From: Phenylobacterium sp.
GTDB taxonomy: Bacteria > Pseudomonadota > Alphaproteobacteria > Caulobacterales > Caulobacteraceae
NCBI RefSeq assembly: GCF_016793285.1
Contig: NZ_JAEUMO010000120.1
Span: forward strand, 1-40,235
Direction of reading: 5' to 3'
DNA length: 40,235 bases
Shown: positions 9,912-18,451 of the stretch, in pieces
How positions within the stretch are numbered: the stretch's first letter is position 1
How the letters are laid out: each line of letters begins with the position of its first letter
Made by a program: the position numbers and the translations under genes
The notes under the pieces: generated by a model
What the model was told of the DNA's origin: nothing
What the model saw: the letters and a program-made list of their open reading frames with translations, nothing else
Databases searched by the model: none

Positions 9912-10357
9912 AGGTCAGCTACTCCTCGAACCCCATCGAGCGCGTCGGGCAGGCCCGCGCGCACTGTCTCACCGTGGACAACCGTCATAGTGGCTCAGCG
10001 TCGCTCTGCATACCGCGGGCCAGCGCGAACCGCGCCGTCATCGCGCTATCGTGTGGATGGATCGGGGAAATTATCGGCCGGCTTCCGCCGCCGGATGCGC
10101 CCGACGCGCGCGTTCCGTAGCGTGAGGCCGAATCGTTTCGAGGGCTGGACGTGCGGGCCGCTCCCCCGCGACCCGCACGCCACGACGCCAGTCCCCAAGG
10201 AACGGCGGCCCATCGGGGCGCCGCGAACCATAGTGGCGTCGAGCATGAGACGCCGCCGAACGCGCCCGCCCCCCAGCCTGCGCCTGCCCTGGCCGCCAGG
10301 CCTGCGGCGTGTGCGACATTGGCGGCGCCGGCGGATTGAGGCATTGCTGGCGTCGGC
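9912..10357. other. Divergent intergenic region between pckG and the ECF sigma gene
   Basis: 446 bases that should carry the promoters of both flanking genes. Open frames exist on both strands, but their products are low-complexity Ala/Pro/Arg-rich without the third-position GC pattern of real genes here, so I call none. A GGAAAT at about 10067 resembles a FecI-type -35 box, but no matching -10 at proper spacing was found. Nothing else is identifiable. Confidence 0.5.
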
Positions 10358-10903
10358 ATGAGCCTGTTGGCGGAGACAGGGGCCCAGCGGCCCACCGACC
10401 CCTTGCTCGAGATCTACCTCGAGCGGCGGGGCAACCTCGTCCGCTACTTCGCCGCCCGCTGCGGCTCGCCGGGCGTGGCCGAGGACCTCGCCCAGGAACT
10501 CTACGTCAAGATCGCCACCCGCGACACGACGGTGACCGCCGATAATCCCGTGGCCCTCATCTACCGCATCGCCAACAACGTCATGCTGGACCGCGCGCGC
10601 GGCGAGGCCCGGTCGCTCGCCCGCGACGCGGCCTGGCGCCGGGTGACCCACGCGACGGTCGGCGACGAGGACGTGGCCGAACTGGCGCCCGCCGACGAGG
10701 CCGTCGCGTCGCGACAGCGGCTACGCCAATTGGTTGAGGCCGCCGGCGATCTGCCCCCCCGGCAACAGCACGCCTTCCGCCTGCACAAGCTGGAGGGGAA
10801 GAGCCACGCCGAGACGGCCCGGGTCATGGGCATTTCGGTCAAATCAGTCGAAAAGCACGTCTCGGCCGCCCTGAAGGCGCTCACCGTGAGGCTGGGCCGA
10901 TGA
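10358..10903 (+). CDS. ECF RNA polymerase sigma factor (FecI-like)
   Basis: A 181-residue sigma factor with only regions 2 and 4. Region 2 includes EIYLERRGNLVRYF and AEDLAQELYVKI, with the core-binding DLAQE. NPVALIYRIANNVMLD follows as the -10 recognition helix region. Region 4 has LPPRQQHAFRLHKLEG and the HTH GKSHAETARVMGISVKSVEK. It is followed by a FecR-type regulator and an STN-bearing TonB receptor, the standard cell-surface signalling set. In that scheme a ligand at the receptor frees the sigma factor through FecR. The regulated ligand cannot be read from the sequence. No strong ribosome site is seen before the ATG. Confidence 0.92.
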   Translation: MSLLAETGAQRPTDPLLEIYLERRGNLVRYFAARCGSPGVAEDLAQELYVKIATRDTTVTADNPVALIYRIANNVMLDRARGEARSLARDAAWRRVTHATVGDEDVAELAPADEAVASRQRLRQLVEAAGDLPPRQQHAFRLHKLEGKSHAETARVMGISVKSVEKHVSAALKALTVRLGR

Positions 10904-11003
10904 TTTTCTACCACAAATTGTACCCGACGACCGGGGGGCGGACGGCGTCGGTGACGTCTAAGGGTGCGACGGGCCGCCGCGGATGGCGGGCTGGAAAGGG
11001 CGG

Positions 11004-11984
11004 ATGAACCTGAGCTGGCGATACGGCGACGAAGCCCGGCGCGATGACGCCGCGGCCTGGGTCGTGCGGCTCGAAGCCGGAAGCCTCGGCGAGACCGAGG
11101 CCGCGGCGTTCGACGCCTGGCTGTCGGCGGCGCCCGGGAACGCCTCGGCCTTCGACGCCGCGCTGGCCGTCTCCCAGGCCTACGCCGCCGCGGGGCCGGT
11201 GGTCGCCCACCAGCTTTCGCAGCGCCGCGCCGTCCCGCTGCGCCACGAACTGCGCCGCCGCGCCATCGTCGGCTTCGGCGCCGCGGCGGCCGCCGCGGCC
11301 CTGGCCGTCGTGATCGCGCCGGAACTGACCGGCCCTGCGACGGACACCTATGTCACCGCCAAGGGCGAGCGGCGCACGGTGCGCCTGCAGGACGGCTCGA
11401 CGATCGACCTCAACGGCGGCACGCGCCTCGCGGTGGCCCTGGCCCGCGACGGGCGATACGTGACGCTGAGCGAAGGCCAGGCCGTGTTCGACGTGGCCCA
11501 TGCCGCACGGCGGCCCTTCTACGTGGCCGCGGGCGACCGCACGGTGCGCGTGGTGGGCACCCAGTTCGACGTGCGCCGCCTCGCCGGCAAGGTCTCGGTC
11601 ACCGTCGCGCGCGGCGCGGTCGAGGTCCGCCCCGCCGCCGGCGCGGCCGGCAAGACCTACCGCCTTCACCCCGGCCAGCGCCTCGACCACCAGGAGGGCG
11701 CGCCCTCCGTCCAGGTCGCCACCGCCGCGCCCGACGAGGTCCTGGCCTGGCGCACGGGCCGCCTGGTCTATCGCGGACAGCCCCTGAGCGAGGTCATCGC
11801 CGACCTCAACCAGCAGTACGCCACGCCGATCCGCATCGAAGACACCGCGCTGGCGGCGACTCCCGTCTCGGGCGTGCTCGTCCTCGACAGCCAGGATGCG
11901 GTAATCCGTCGCCTCGCCTTGCTCGTTCCCATTCACGCGGTACGTTCCGGCCCAGGTCTGGTCCTCAAGCGCGATCCTGCGTAG
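11004..11984 (+). CDS. FecR family anti-sigma/sigma regulator
   Basis: Inner-membrane regulator linking the TonB receptor to the ECF sigma factor. The N-terminal cytoplasmic DUF4880-like part contains DDAAAWVVRLEAG and FDAWLSAAPGNASAFD. One membrane segment (AIVGFGAAAAAAALAVVIA) lies near residues 85-105. The periplasmic FecR domain carries RTVRLQDGSTIDLNGGT and VRVVGTQFDVR. An STN-like C-terminus (GQPLSEVIADLNQQYATPI) follows. The start at 11004 follows GGAAAGGG closely; the in-frame ATG at 10983 is the alternative. A CGTCTAAGGG element at 10955-10964 resembles the -10 of some FecI-type promoters, without a convincing -35. The TAG stop is in the same frame as the downstream receptor. Confidence 0.9.
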   Translation: MNLSWRYGDEARRDDAAAWVVRLEAGSLGETEAAAFDAWLSAAPGNASAFDAALAVSQAYAAAGPVVAHQLSQRRAVPLRHELRRRAIVGFGAAAAAAALAVVIAPELTGPATDTYVTAKGERRTVRLQDGSTIDLNGGTRLAVALARDGRYVTLSEGQAVFDVAHAARRPFYVAAGDRTVRVVGTQFDVRRLAGKVSVTVARGAVEVRPAAGAAGKTYRLHPGQRLDHQEGAPSVQVATAAPDEVLAWRTGRLVYRGQPLSEVIADLNQQYATPIRIEDTALAATPVSGVLVLDSQDAVIRRLALLVPIHAVRSGPGLVLKRDPA

Positions 11985-12015
11985 GGCCGATTTACCGGGG
12001 CGCGTGGAGCCATTC

Positions 12016-12029
12016 GAAGGCGGAGCCTG
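12016..12029 (+). promoter_or_regulatory. Ribosome site suggesting a CTG start for the TonB receptor
   Basis: GAAGG at 12016-12020 lies six bases before an in-frame CTG at 12027-12029. GGAG at 12022-12025 lies seven bases before a second CTG at 12033. No ATG, GTG or TTG occurs in this frame between the FecR stop (11982-11984) and GTG 12102, although the frame encodes a signal peptide there. Confidence 0.4.
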
Positions 12030-14507
12030 TCTCTGCAGTGTGTTCTTCTGGGCGGCGTCGCCCTCGCCGGCCTGGCGGGGCGGCCTGCTGACGCCGCCGA
12101 CGTGCGCCTGCGCGTCCAGATTCCGCCCCGCACCTACGCCGACGCGCTGATCGACCTCGGCCTGCAGGCCAACGTCTCGATCCTGGGCACCGCCGGTTGC
12201 GGCCCGGGCGGCCGCGTCGAGCTGTCGGGCCGCTACACGCTGGAGGAGGCTCTGGGCCGCATCCTGGCAGGCGCCCCCTGCCGCTACCGCATCGTCGACG
12301 CGCGCACGGTCCGCATCGCCGCCGCCCCGCCGGTGCTGCAACTGCCGCCGCCGCGCGAAGCCCCGCATGCGCCGACCGTCGTCGCCGAGGTGATGGTCAC
12401 CGCCACCAAGCGGCCCGCCGCGCCCAACCGGCTGCCCGCCGGGGTCAGCACCATCTCCCGCGACCAGATCACGGCCACGCGGGCCAACGACGTCGGCCAG
12501 ACGATCGGCCAACTGGCCGGCGTGCTCTCCACCAACCTCGGACCCGGGCGCGACAAGCTCCTGATCCGCGGCCTCTCGGACGGCGCCTTCACCGGCCGCA
12601 CACGCACCACGGTCTCGACCTACCTCGACGACGCGCCGATCAACTTCAACGCGCCCGATCCGGACCTGCGCCTCGTCGACGTGGAGCGGATCGAGGTGGT
12701 GCGGGGGCCGCAGGGCGCGCTCTACGGGTCGGGGGCGATCGCGGGCATCTACAAGATCGTCACCGCCAAGCCCGACCTCGCCCGCATCGAGGCCGCCGCC
12801 TCGGCCTCCATCGCCACGACCCAGGGCGGCAGCACCAGCCGCGAGGTCGACGGCTACCTGAGCCTGCCGGTCGCGCGCGACCGGATCGGCGTGCGGCTGA
12901 CGGCCTACCGCGAGATCCAGGGCGGCTATCTCGACGACGTGCAGCTGCGCAGCACCAACGTCGACCAGACGCGGCGCGACGGCGGCCGGCTCAGCGTGCG
13001 CGTGCAGTTCGACGACCACTGGCGCCTCGACGCGCTCGCCGCCACCCAGCACCTGCGCTCGAACGACACCCAGTATGTGACCACGCCGATGCCCGGCCCC
13101 ACGCGCTCGGCCGCGATGCCGCTGGAGGCCGCGAACGGGACGGTCGGCGCGCCGGACGAGCGTGGCTCACGCATCCGCGAGACTCACAACAACGACTTCT
13201 CCTACGCCGGCGCCACGCTCAACGGCGAGTACGGATGGGGCAGCCTCGCCTCGTCGACGAACTACATCCACCACGTCTTTTCGAGCCAGTACGACGCCGG
13301 CGCGACCCGTGGCATCTTCGGCGCCAACCTCGCCGAGCTGGGAGTCTACGGAGAGACCACGCGGTCGAACATGCTGGTGCAGGACTTCGTCGTCCGCTCC
13401 GAGACGTCGGGCCGCCTGGACTGGCTGGTGGGGCTCTACGCGGCGCGGACCGTCGCGCGCACGCCGTCCACGCTGGTCTTCCTGTCGCCGGGCGTCAGTT
13501 CGACCGTCTACATGGAGAGCCGGAAGGACCGGCTGTCCGAGTACGCCCTCTACGGCGAGGCCTCCTACGACCTGGGCGCGGGGTGGACCGCCTCGCTCGG
13601 CGGCCGTGCGTTCGAGAGCCGGGTCCACACCACCGCAGACCTGCGGATCGACGCGCCCTTCGCATCGCGATTCTTCGACCAGAGGCGCGGCTTCGACGGC
13701 TTCTCGCCAAAGATCTCCCTGCAGCGCGAGTTCACCAACGGCGACCTCGTCTACGCCCTCCTCACCGAAGGCTACCGGCCGGGCGGCTTCAATACCTCGG
13801 GCTTCTTCCCGATCCGCGCGTCGCGCGTCGTCTTCCGCCCCGACCGGCTGCGCAACTTCGAGGTCGGCGCCAAGATCCGCCGCCTGGACAACCGCCTGGC
13901 GGTCCGCGCCGCCGCCTACTACGACGACTGGGCCAACATCCAGACCGACCAGTACCGCCAGTCCGGCCTCGCCTACACCGCCAACGTCGGCGACGCCCGC
14001 ATCCTCGGCCTGGAGGCGGAGGTCAGCTACGACTTTCGCTTCGGCCTGTCGCTGCAGGCCAACGGCCTCGTCTCGGATTCCAGGGTCCGCAACATCAATC
14101 CGGACTTCCCCACCACGCCGACCACCCGCATCGCCGGCAACCTGCCCGGCGTGCCGGACCTCTCCGGCGGACTGCTCGCGATCTACCAGCGCCCGCTGGG
14201 CGACGCCCTGACCCTGCGGCTCGTCGGCGAGGCCAGCTACGTGGGCCGCGCGGGTCTCTCCTTCGACCAGCCGCCGCGCACCGACCACTACCTGCGCACC
14301 GAACTGTCGGCCGAGATCTCGGCGGACCGCTGGCGCATCACCGCTTTCGTCGCAAATCCGCTGAACGACGATGGCGACACCTTCTCGTACGGCAACCCGT
14401 TCAATTTCGCGGACAACCCAGAGACCCTCGATGTGGTCGAGGCCGTGCGCCAGGCCACGCCCCAGCGGCCCCGCACCTTCGGCGTGCGACTCGCCGCCGC
14501 ATTCTGA
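12027..14507 (+). CDS. TonB-dependent receptor with STN signalling domain
   Basis: Outer-membrane receptor and signal transducer partnered with the upstream FecI/FecR pair. A hydrophobic signal (CVLLGGVALAGLAG, then ADAAD) is encoded upstream of the first canonical codon, GTG 12102. Starting there would remove the export signal, so a CTG start (12027 or 12033) is proposed. An STN domain follows at about residues 30-95 (IPPRTYADALIDLGL to RTVRIAA). The TonB-box-like VVAEVMVTATKR comes next, then the plug with LIRGLSDG and VEVVRGPQGALYGSGAIAG-like core. A 22-strand-type barrel runs to the terminal Phe (GVRLAAAF). Length is about 826 residues. The ligand is unknown: siderophore, or possibly a glycan given the neighbours. 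Confidence 0.9.
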   Translation: MSLQCVLLGGVALAGLAGRPADAADVRLRVQIPPRTYADALIDLGLQANVSILGTAGCGPGGRVELSGRYTLEEALGRILAGAPCRYRIVDARTVRIAAAPPVLQLPPPREAPHAPTVVAEVMVTATKRPAAPNRLPAGVSTISRDQITATRANDVGQTIGQLAGVLSTNLGPGRDKLLIRGLSDGAFTGRTRTTVSTYLDDAPINFNAPDPDLRLVDVERIEVVRGPQGALYGSGAIAGIYKIVTAKPDLARIEAAASASIATTQGGSTSREVDGYLSLPVARDRIGVRLTAYREIQGGYLDDVQLRSTNVDQTRRDGGRLSVRVQFDDHWRLDALAATQHLRSNDTQYVTTPMPGPTRSAAMPLEAANGTVGAPDERGSRIRETHNNDFSYAGATLNGEYGWGSLASSTNYIHHVFSSQYDAGATRGIFGANLAELGVYGETTRSNMLVQDFVVRSETSGRLDWLVGLYAARTVARTPSTLVFLSPGVSSTVYMESRKDRLSEYALYGEASYDLGAGWTASLGGRAFESRVHTTADLRIDAPFASRFFDQRRGFDGFSPKISLQREFTNGDLVYALLTEGYRPGGFNTSGFFPIRASRVVFRPDRLRNFEVGAKIRRLDNRLAVRAAAYYDDWANIQTDQYRQSGLAYTANVGDARILGLEAEVSYDFRFGLSLQANGLVSDSRVRNINPDFPTTPTTRIAGNLPGVPDLSGGLLAIYQRPLGDALTLRLVGEASYVGRAGLSFDQPPRTDHYLRTELSAEISADRWRITAFVANPLNDDGDTFSYGNPFNFADNPETLDVVEAVRQATPQRPRTFGVRLAAAF

Positions 14508-14585
14508 ACATAATGGCGCCGCCCCGCTGGGGGGCCTGCTTCGCCCGCGGCGTCTAATCCCATGGTGGGATGGGAGCGGGGTGAC

Positions 14586-15413
14586 GTGGCGAAGCTCACG
14601 GCGATCGTGTGCGTGCAGAACCAGGAAACGATCCTGGACGCATGCCTGAAGAAGCTCAGCTTCTGCGACGAGGTCGTGGTGGTCGCCGACCGCTGCACCG
14701 ACCGCAGCCAGGAGATCGCGCGCCGTCACGGCGCCGTCGTCATCGACGGCATCTTCCCGCTGGAAAGCCAGCGCAAGCTGGCCGGCGTCGAAGCCGCCTC
14801 CTCGCAGTGGATCCTGGAAGTCGAACCCGACGACCTGATCGACGCCGCCGTGGCCTGGGAGATCCGCGCCGCCATTCAGATGCGTCCCGTCGGCGACTGG
14901 TACGACCTTCCGATCGACAACTACGTGGGCGAGACCCTGGTCCGCGAGGGCTGGGCCGGCGCCCTCAGCGCCCGCCGCGAGGCCCGTCTCTTCAAGCGCG
15001 GCCTGAAGGCCTGGGAGCCGCGCCGCCTGAACGCGCCCTACGTGCTCGCCGGCGCGCCGGGCGGTTCGCTCAAGGGTGCGATCCGCCGCGTGGTGGGCCG
15101 TGACGTAGGCGGCCTGATGGAACGCCTCCACCGGCTGACCGGCCTCGCCGCCGAGGACCTCGCCGACGCCGGCCGCGCCAAGGGGCTGGTCTCCAGCCTG
15201 CTGGCCGCCGCGGCGACCTTCATTGCGGCCTATGTCGTCCGTCGCGGGTTCCGCGAAGGCCGCCTGGGCTTCCTGGTCGCGGGCCTGTCGGCGATGTTCC
15301 CGGTGCTCAGCCAGATGCGCGCCGCCGAGGTGGTCCAGGCCCGCAAGGCCGCCGTCGCCGCCGAAGAGACCCGCGCCGCGCGTCCGCGCAACGTGGTGGG
15401 CCTCGGGCGCTAG
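14586..15413 (+). CDS. Glycosyltransferase family 2 protein (LPS-core WaaE/KdtX-like)
   Basis: A GT-A fold glycosyltransferase. The first strand is KLTAIVCVQNQE, then DEVVVVADRCTDRSQEIA gives the nucleotide-binding acidic strand. WILEVEPDDLID matches the DXD-type metal site, and LFKRGLKAWEPRRLN follows. The C-terminus has two hydrophobic stretches (about residues 200-255) that may anchor it to the inner membrane. The start is ambiguous: GTG 14586 is preceded by GGGAGCGGGG and gives the family-like start M-A-K-L-T, whereas ATG 14562 lacks a ribosome site. Predicted length is 275 residues. It lies 66 bp upstream of the epimerase gene. The sugar and acceptor are unknown. Confidence 0.88.
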   Translation: MAKLTAIVCVQNQETILDACLKKLSFCDEVVVVADRCTDRSQEIARRHGAVVIDGIFPLESQRKLAGVEAASSQWILEVEPDDLIDAAVAWEIRAAIQMRPVGDWYDLPIDNYVGETLVREGWAGALSARREARLFKRGLKAWEPRRLNAPYVLAGAPGGSLKGAIRRVVGRDVGGLMERLHRLTGLAAEDLADAGRAKGLVSSLLAAAATFIAAYVVRRGFREGRLGFLVAGLSAMFPVLSQMRAAEVVQARKAAVAAEETRAARPRNVVGLGR

Positions 15414-15479
15414 CCTTCCCGACCGACGCGCTCTAGGGATCGGGGCTCGCGCACGAACGCGCTGCTGCGAGGCGCCCGC

Positions 15480-16487
15480 TTGACGATCCTGGTCACCGGC
15501 TCGGCCGGCTTCATCGGCTTCCACCTCTCGCGCCGCCTGCTCGATGCCGGCCAGACGGTGGTCGGCCTCGACGTTCTGAACGCCTACTACGACCCCAGGC
15601 TCAAGGCCGCCCGCCTCGCGATCCTCGAAGGCTACGCGGGCTACCGCCATGTGAAGGTCGACCTCGCCGACCGCGAGCGCATGCCGCAGGTGTTCGCCGA
15701 GACGAAGCCCGAGGCGGTAGTGAACCTCGCCGCCCAAGCGGGCGTCCGCTACAGCCTGGAGAGCCCCGAGACCTACGTGGACTCCAACGTCGTGGGCTTC
15801 CTCAACATCCTGGAGGGCTGCCGCGCACACCCGCCGCGCCACCTGATCTACGCCTCCACCAGCTCGATCTACGGCAACCACGCGAACCTGCCGTTCAGCG
15901 TGCATGCCGCGGCCACCCACCCGATCACGCTCTATTCGGCCAGCAAGGCGGCCAACGAGGCGATGAGCCACGCCTACGCCCACCTCTTCGGCATCCCGGC
16001 CACGGGCTTCCGGTTCTTCACCGTCTACGGTCCGTGGGGCCGCCCCGACATGGCGCTCTTCAAATTCACCGACGCCATCCTGAAGGGCCAGCCGATCGAC
16101 GTGTACGGCGAGGGCCGCATGCAGCGCGACTTCACCTACGTCGACGACATCGTGGACGGCCTGGTCGCGGCCATCGACCGCCCGCCGGCTCCGAACCCGG
16201 CCTGGGATGCGACGAAGCCCGACCCGGCCACCAGCGCCGCCCCCTGGCGCATCCTGAACCTGGGCGCGAGCCGCCGCGTCGAACTGATGCGCTACATCGA
16301 GGTGCTCGAGGAGAAGCTCGGCAGGAAGGCCCAGATCAATTTCCTGCCCATGCAGCCCGGCGACGTCTCCGCCACCGAGGCCGACACCGCCGAGACCCGG
16401 GCCGTCCTCGACTACGCCCCATCGACCTCCATCGACATCGGCGTCGGCCGCTTCGTCGACTGGTATCGCGAGTACTATCGCGTCTGA
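15480..16487 (+). CDS. NAD-dependent epimerase, UDP-glucuronate 4-epimerase-like
   Basis: An extended SDR that probably interconverts UDP-glucuronate and UDP-galacturonate at C4. The NAD motif GSAGFIG is at residues 7-13, VVGLDVLNAYYDPRLK matches the LspL/CapI type, and HAAQAGVRYS-like NLAAQAGVRYSLE is characteristic of this group. Tyr152 and Lys156 in YSASK are catalytic. RFFTVYGPWGRPDMALFKF is highly typical of UDP-GlcA epimerases. The start is a TTG with GAGG seven bases upstream; no nearby ATG precedes the Rossmann fold. Length is 335 residues. With the UDP-sugar dehydrogenase at 19.7-21.0 kb it could supply galacturonate for a surface glycan. Confidence 0.9.
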   Translation: MTILVTGSAGFIGFHLSRRLLDAGQTVVGLDVLNAYYDPRLKAARLAILEGYAGYRHVKVDLADRERMPQVFAETKPEAVVNLAAQAGVRYSLESPETYVDSNVVGFLNILEGCRAHPPRHLIYASTSSIYGNHANLPFSVHAAATHPITLYSASKAANEAMSHAYAHLFGIPATGFRFFTVYGPWGRPDMALFKFTDAILKGQPIDVYGEGRMQRDFTYVDDIVDGLVAAIDRPPAPNPAWDATKPDPATSAAPWRILNLGASRRVELMRYIEVLEEKLGRKAQINFLPMQPGDVSATEADTAETRAVLDYAPSTSIDIGVGRFVDWYREYYRV

Positions 16488-16506
16488 GCCCGCGCGGCCG
16501 CCACGA

Positions 16507-17736
16507 CTAGACCGGCTCCTCCAGCGATTTCGACGGCTGCGAGAACCACTTCGGGCCGCTTTCCGTCATGTGGAAGCAGTCCTCCAGGCGGATGCCGAAC
16601 TCGCCGGGGATGTAGAGGCCGGGCTCGTCCGAGAAGCACATGCCGGGCGCGAGCTTCGTCGCCTCGCCGCGGACCAGGTTCACCGGCTCGTGGCCGTCCA
16701 TGCCGATGCCGTGGCCGGTGCGGTGCGACAGCCCCGGGAGCCTGTAGTCGGGGCCGTAGCCCAGGCCGACGTAGTAGCCGCGCGCCGCGTCATCGACACT
16801 GCCGCAGGTCGCGCCCGGCCTGGCGGCGGCGAACGCCAGCTCCTGCCCGCGCTTCACCTCGTTCCACACCTTGCGCTGCTTTGCGGTGGCTTCGCCGAAC
16901 ACCAGCGTGCGCGAGATGTCGGACTGGTAGCCCTCGAAGACGCAGCCGCAGTCCATCAGCACCACCTCGCCCGCCTTCACCGCCTGCGGCTTGCCCGAAC
17001 CGTGAGGATAGGCCGACGCCTCCCCCAGCAGAATGAGTTCGAACTCGGACTCGCCGCCGAGCTGGGTCGTCGCGCGGTTCATGATCGCGCCGATGTCGGA
17101 CGGGCGCATGCCGACCTCGATGCGCGGGATCGTGTGGCGGTAGGCCGCCATGGTGATGTCCGTCGCCCGCTGCATCAGCGCGATCTCGGGTGCGGTCTTG
17201 ATCATCCGGCAGCCGCGGACCACCGGCGCGCCGTTCCTGAGCCGCACACCCGGCAGGTTCCGCTTCAGGCCGTCAATGATGAAATAGCGACTGGTCTCCT
17301 CGATGCCGACGACGCCGGAGGCCAGCTTGCGGTCCTTCAGCCAGCCGGCGACCAGGGCCAGCGGGTCCTCGTGCTCCTGCCAGGTGCGCACGCCGGCGGC
17401 GATCCCCAGGCTCTCGCGGACCGACGGCTCCTCGAAAAACGGCGTGATGATGGTCACCTCGCCTTCCGCCGGGATCAGCGCGCAGGTCAGCCGCTCGCTG
17501 CGGCCCCAGCGGACGCCGGTGAAGTAGACCAGGCTGGAGCCCGGCTCGACCAGCAGGGCCGAGACGCCCTGCTCGCGCATCAGCCGCTGCGCCTTGGCGA
17601 TCCGCGCCTCGCGCTCGGGCCGGCCGATCGGCGGCGGCGCCGGTCCCAGCTTCTCCAGGTCAGGCATCGCGGCCCGGGCGAGCGACGGGGCCGCGGCGGC
17701 GGCTGCGCCGAGGGCGAGGAAATGGCGTCGATCCAT
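16507..17736 (-). CDS. M24 family metallopeptidase (Xaa-Pro aminopeptidase-like), Tat-exported
   Basis: A pita-bread-fold metallopeptidase probably acting on dipeptides or N-terminal Xaa-Pro. The N-terminus has a twin-arginine signal (MDRRHFLALG, then Ala-rich to LARAA), which places the enzyme in the periplasm. A creatinase-like N-domain follows, then the catalytic domain with both aspartates in VLMDCGCVFEGYQSDISRT. The histidine is in GHGIGMDGHE, and the glutamates are in SDEPGLYIPG and RLED, so all five M24 metal ligands are present. The start at 17736 places the Tat motif at the N-terminus; the longer frame to 17772 does not. It lies 42 bp downstream of the RidA-like gene on the same strand. 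Confidence 0.9.
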   Translation of the reverse strand: MDRRHFLALGAAAAAAPSLARAAMPDLEKLGPAPPPIGRPEREARIAKAQRLMREQGVSALLVEPGSSLVYFTGVRWGRSERLTCALIPAEGEVTIITPFFEEPSVRESLGIAAGVRTWQEHEDPLALVAGWLKDRKLASGVVGIEETSRYFIIDGLKRNLPGVRLRNGAPVVRGCRMIKTAPEIALMQRATDITMAAYRHTIPRIEVGMRPSDIGAIMNRATTQLGGESEFELILLGEASAYPHGSGKPQAVKAGEVVLMDCGCVFEGYQSDISRTLVFGEATAKQRKVWNEVKRGQELAFAAARPGATCGSVDDAARGYYVGLGYGPDYRLPGLSHRTGHGIGMDGHEPVNLVRGEATKLAPGMCFSDEPGLYIPGEFGIRLEDCFHMTESGPKWFSQPSKSLEEPV

Positions 17737-17778
17737 GGCCGGCACGCTCGCGCGACTCCGGCCCGCACTCAAGCGAAG

Positions 17779-18258
17779 CTACGGCTTCCTCGCCGCCTGC
17801 ACCTCGATCTCGACCATCATGCCGGGCCGCACCAGGCCCACGACCTGCGACGTGATCCGGGCCGGCCTGTTCTTCAGCGCGCCGTAGACGGCGTTGTAGC
17901 TCTCCATCATGCCGGCGAAGTCCATGCCGCCGCCCTTGCCCGGGTCGCCGACCAGGAGGACGCGCATCATCACCACGTCCTCCCAGCCGTAGCCCTGCCC
18001 CGCCAGGATCGCGCCGATCTTGCCGAGCACGCTGGCTGTCTGGGCCCTGGTGTCGCCGAACGGGCGGTCCGCTGGCGCGCCCGCCACGGCGTCGGGCGTG
18101 ATGCCGCTGACGAAGAGCATCTCCGAGCCGGCCGGCGTCTTCACGGCGCTGGAAATGAAGCTGTTCTGCGGATTGACGTGGACGTTCTCGGCTGCGGCTG
18201 CCCCCGCCACGGCGACGCCCGCCAGGAGGAGGGCGACGGCCAGGAACAGGTGACGCAT
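17779..18258 (-). CDS. RidA/YjgF family protein with signal peptide
   Basis: RidA proteins deaminate reactive enamines/imines and are usually cytosolic. This one starts with a clear signal peptide (residues 1 to about 23, LFLAVALLLAGVAVAGAAAAE), so it is probably periplasmic. The RidA core follows: FVSGITPD, DTRAQTASVLGKIGAIL, YNAVYGALKNRPARI and VEIEVQA, with the conserved Arg near the C-terminus. The start at 18258 has a GAGGGGAG ribosome site. Length is 159 residues. It precedes the Tat-exported M24 peptidase and probably shares its transcript, suggesting a periplasmic amino-acid or peptide role (inference). It is divergent from the pyruvyl transferase across 193 bp. Confidence 0.88.
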   Translation of the reverse strand: MRHLFLAVALLLAGVAVAGAAAAENVHVNPQNSFISSAVKTPAGSEMLFVSGITPDAVAGAPADRPFGDTRAQTASVLGKIGAILAGQGYGWEDVVMMRVLLVGDPGKGGGMDFAGMMESYNAVYGALKNRPARITSQVVGLVRPGMMVEIEVQAARKP

Positions 18259-18451
18259 GGACGGCTCCCCTCGGATGGCTTCGGGCCGAGGGCCGCGCGA
18301 CGCGGCCTCGCGCCATCGACTGTGACACGCGCGGCGCGGCTTGGCCCAGGGCCCGCGGGTCCACACGCGCTGAGGCCACGCTTTACCACGGCTCGGTGGC
18401 GCGATATCCGCCGGGCCACGCCGGCGTTCGACTCGGCGCGCAGGGGCGCCG

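Noticed and set aside
10060-10100. FecI-type -35 box GGAAAT upstream of the sigma gene
   Set aside because: No matching -10 at 16-18 bp, and it would leave a leader of nearly 270 bases.
9985-10395. Open frames on both strands in the pckG-sigma intergenic region
   Set aside because: Ala/Pro/Ser-rich products, weak codon pattern and no ribosome site; treated as non-coding control DNA.
13167-15983. A 938-codon open frame antisense to the TonB receptor and glycosyltransferase genes
   Set aside because: Its product is low-complexity Gly/Ala/Arg/Val-rich without domains, as expected for the antisense of high-GC genes; the sense frames have clear families.
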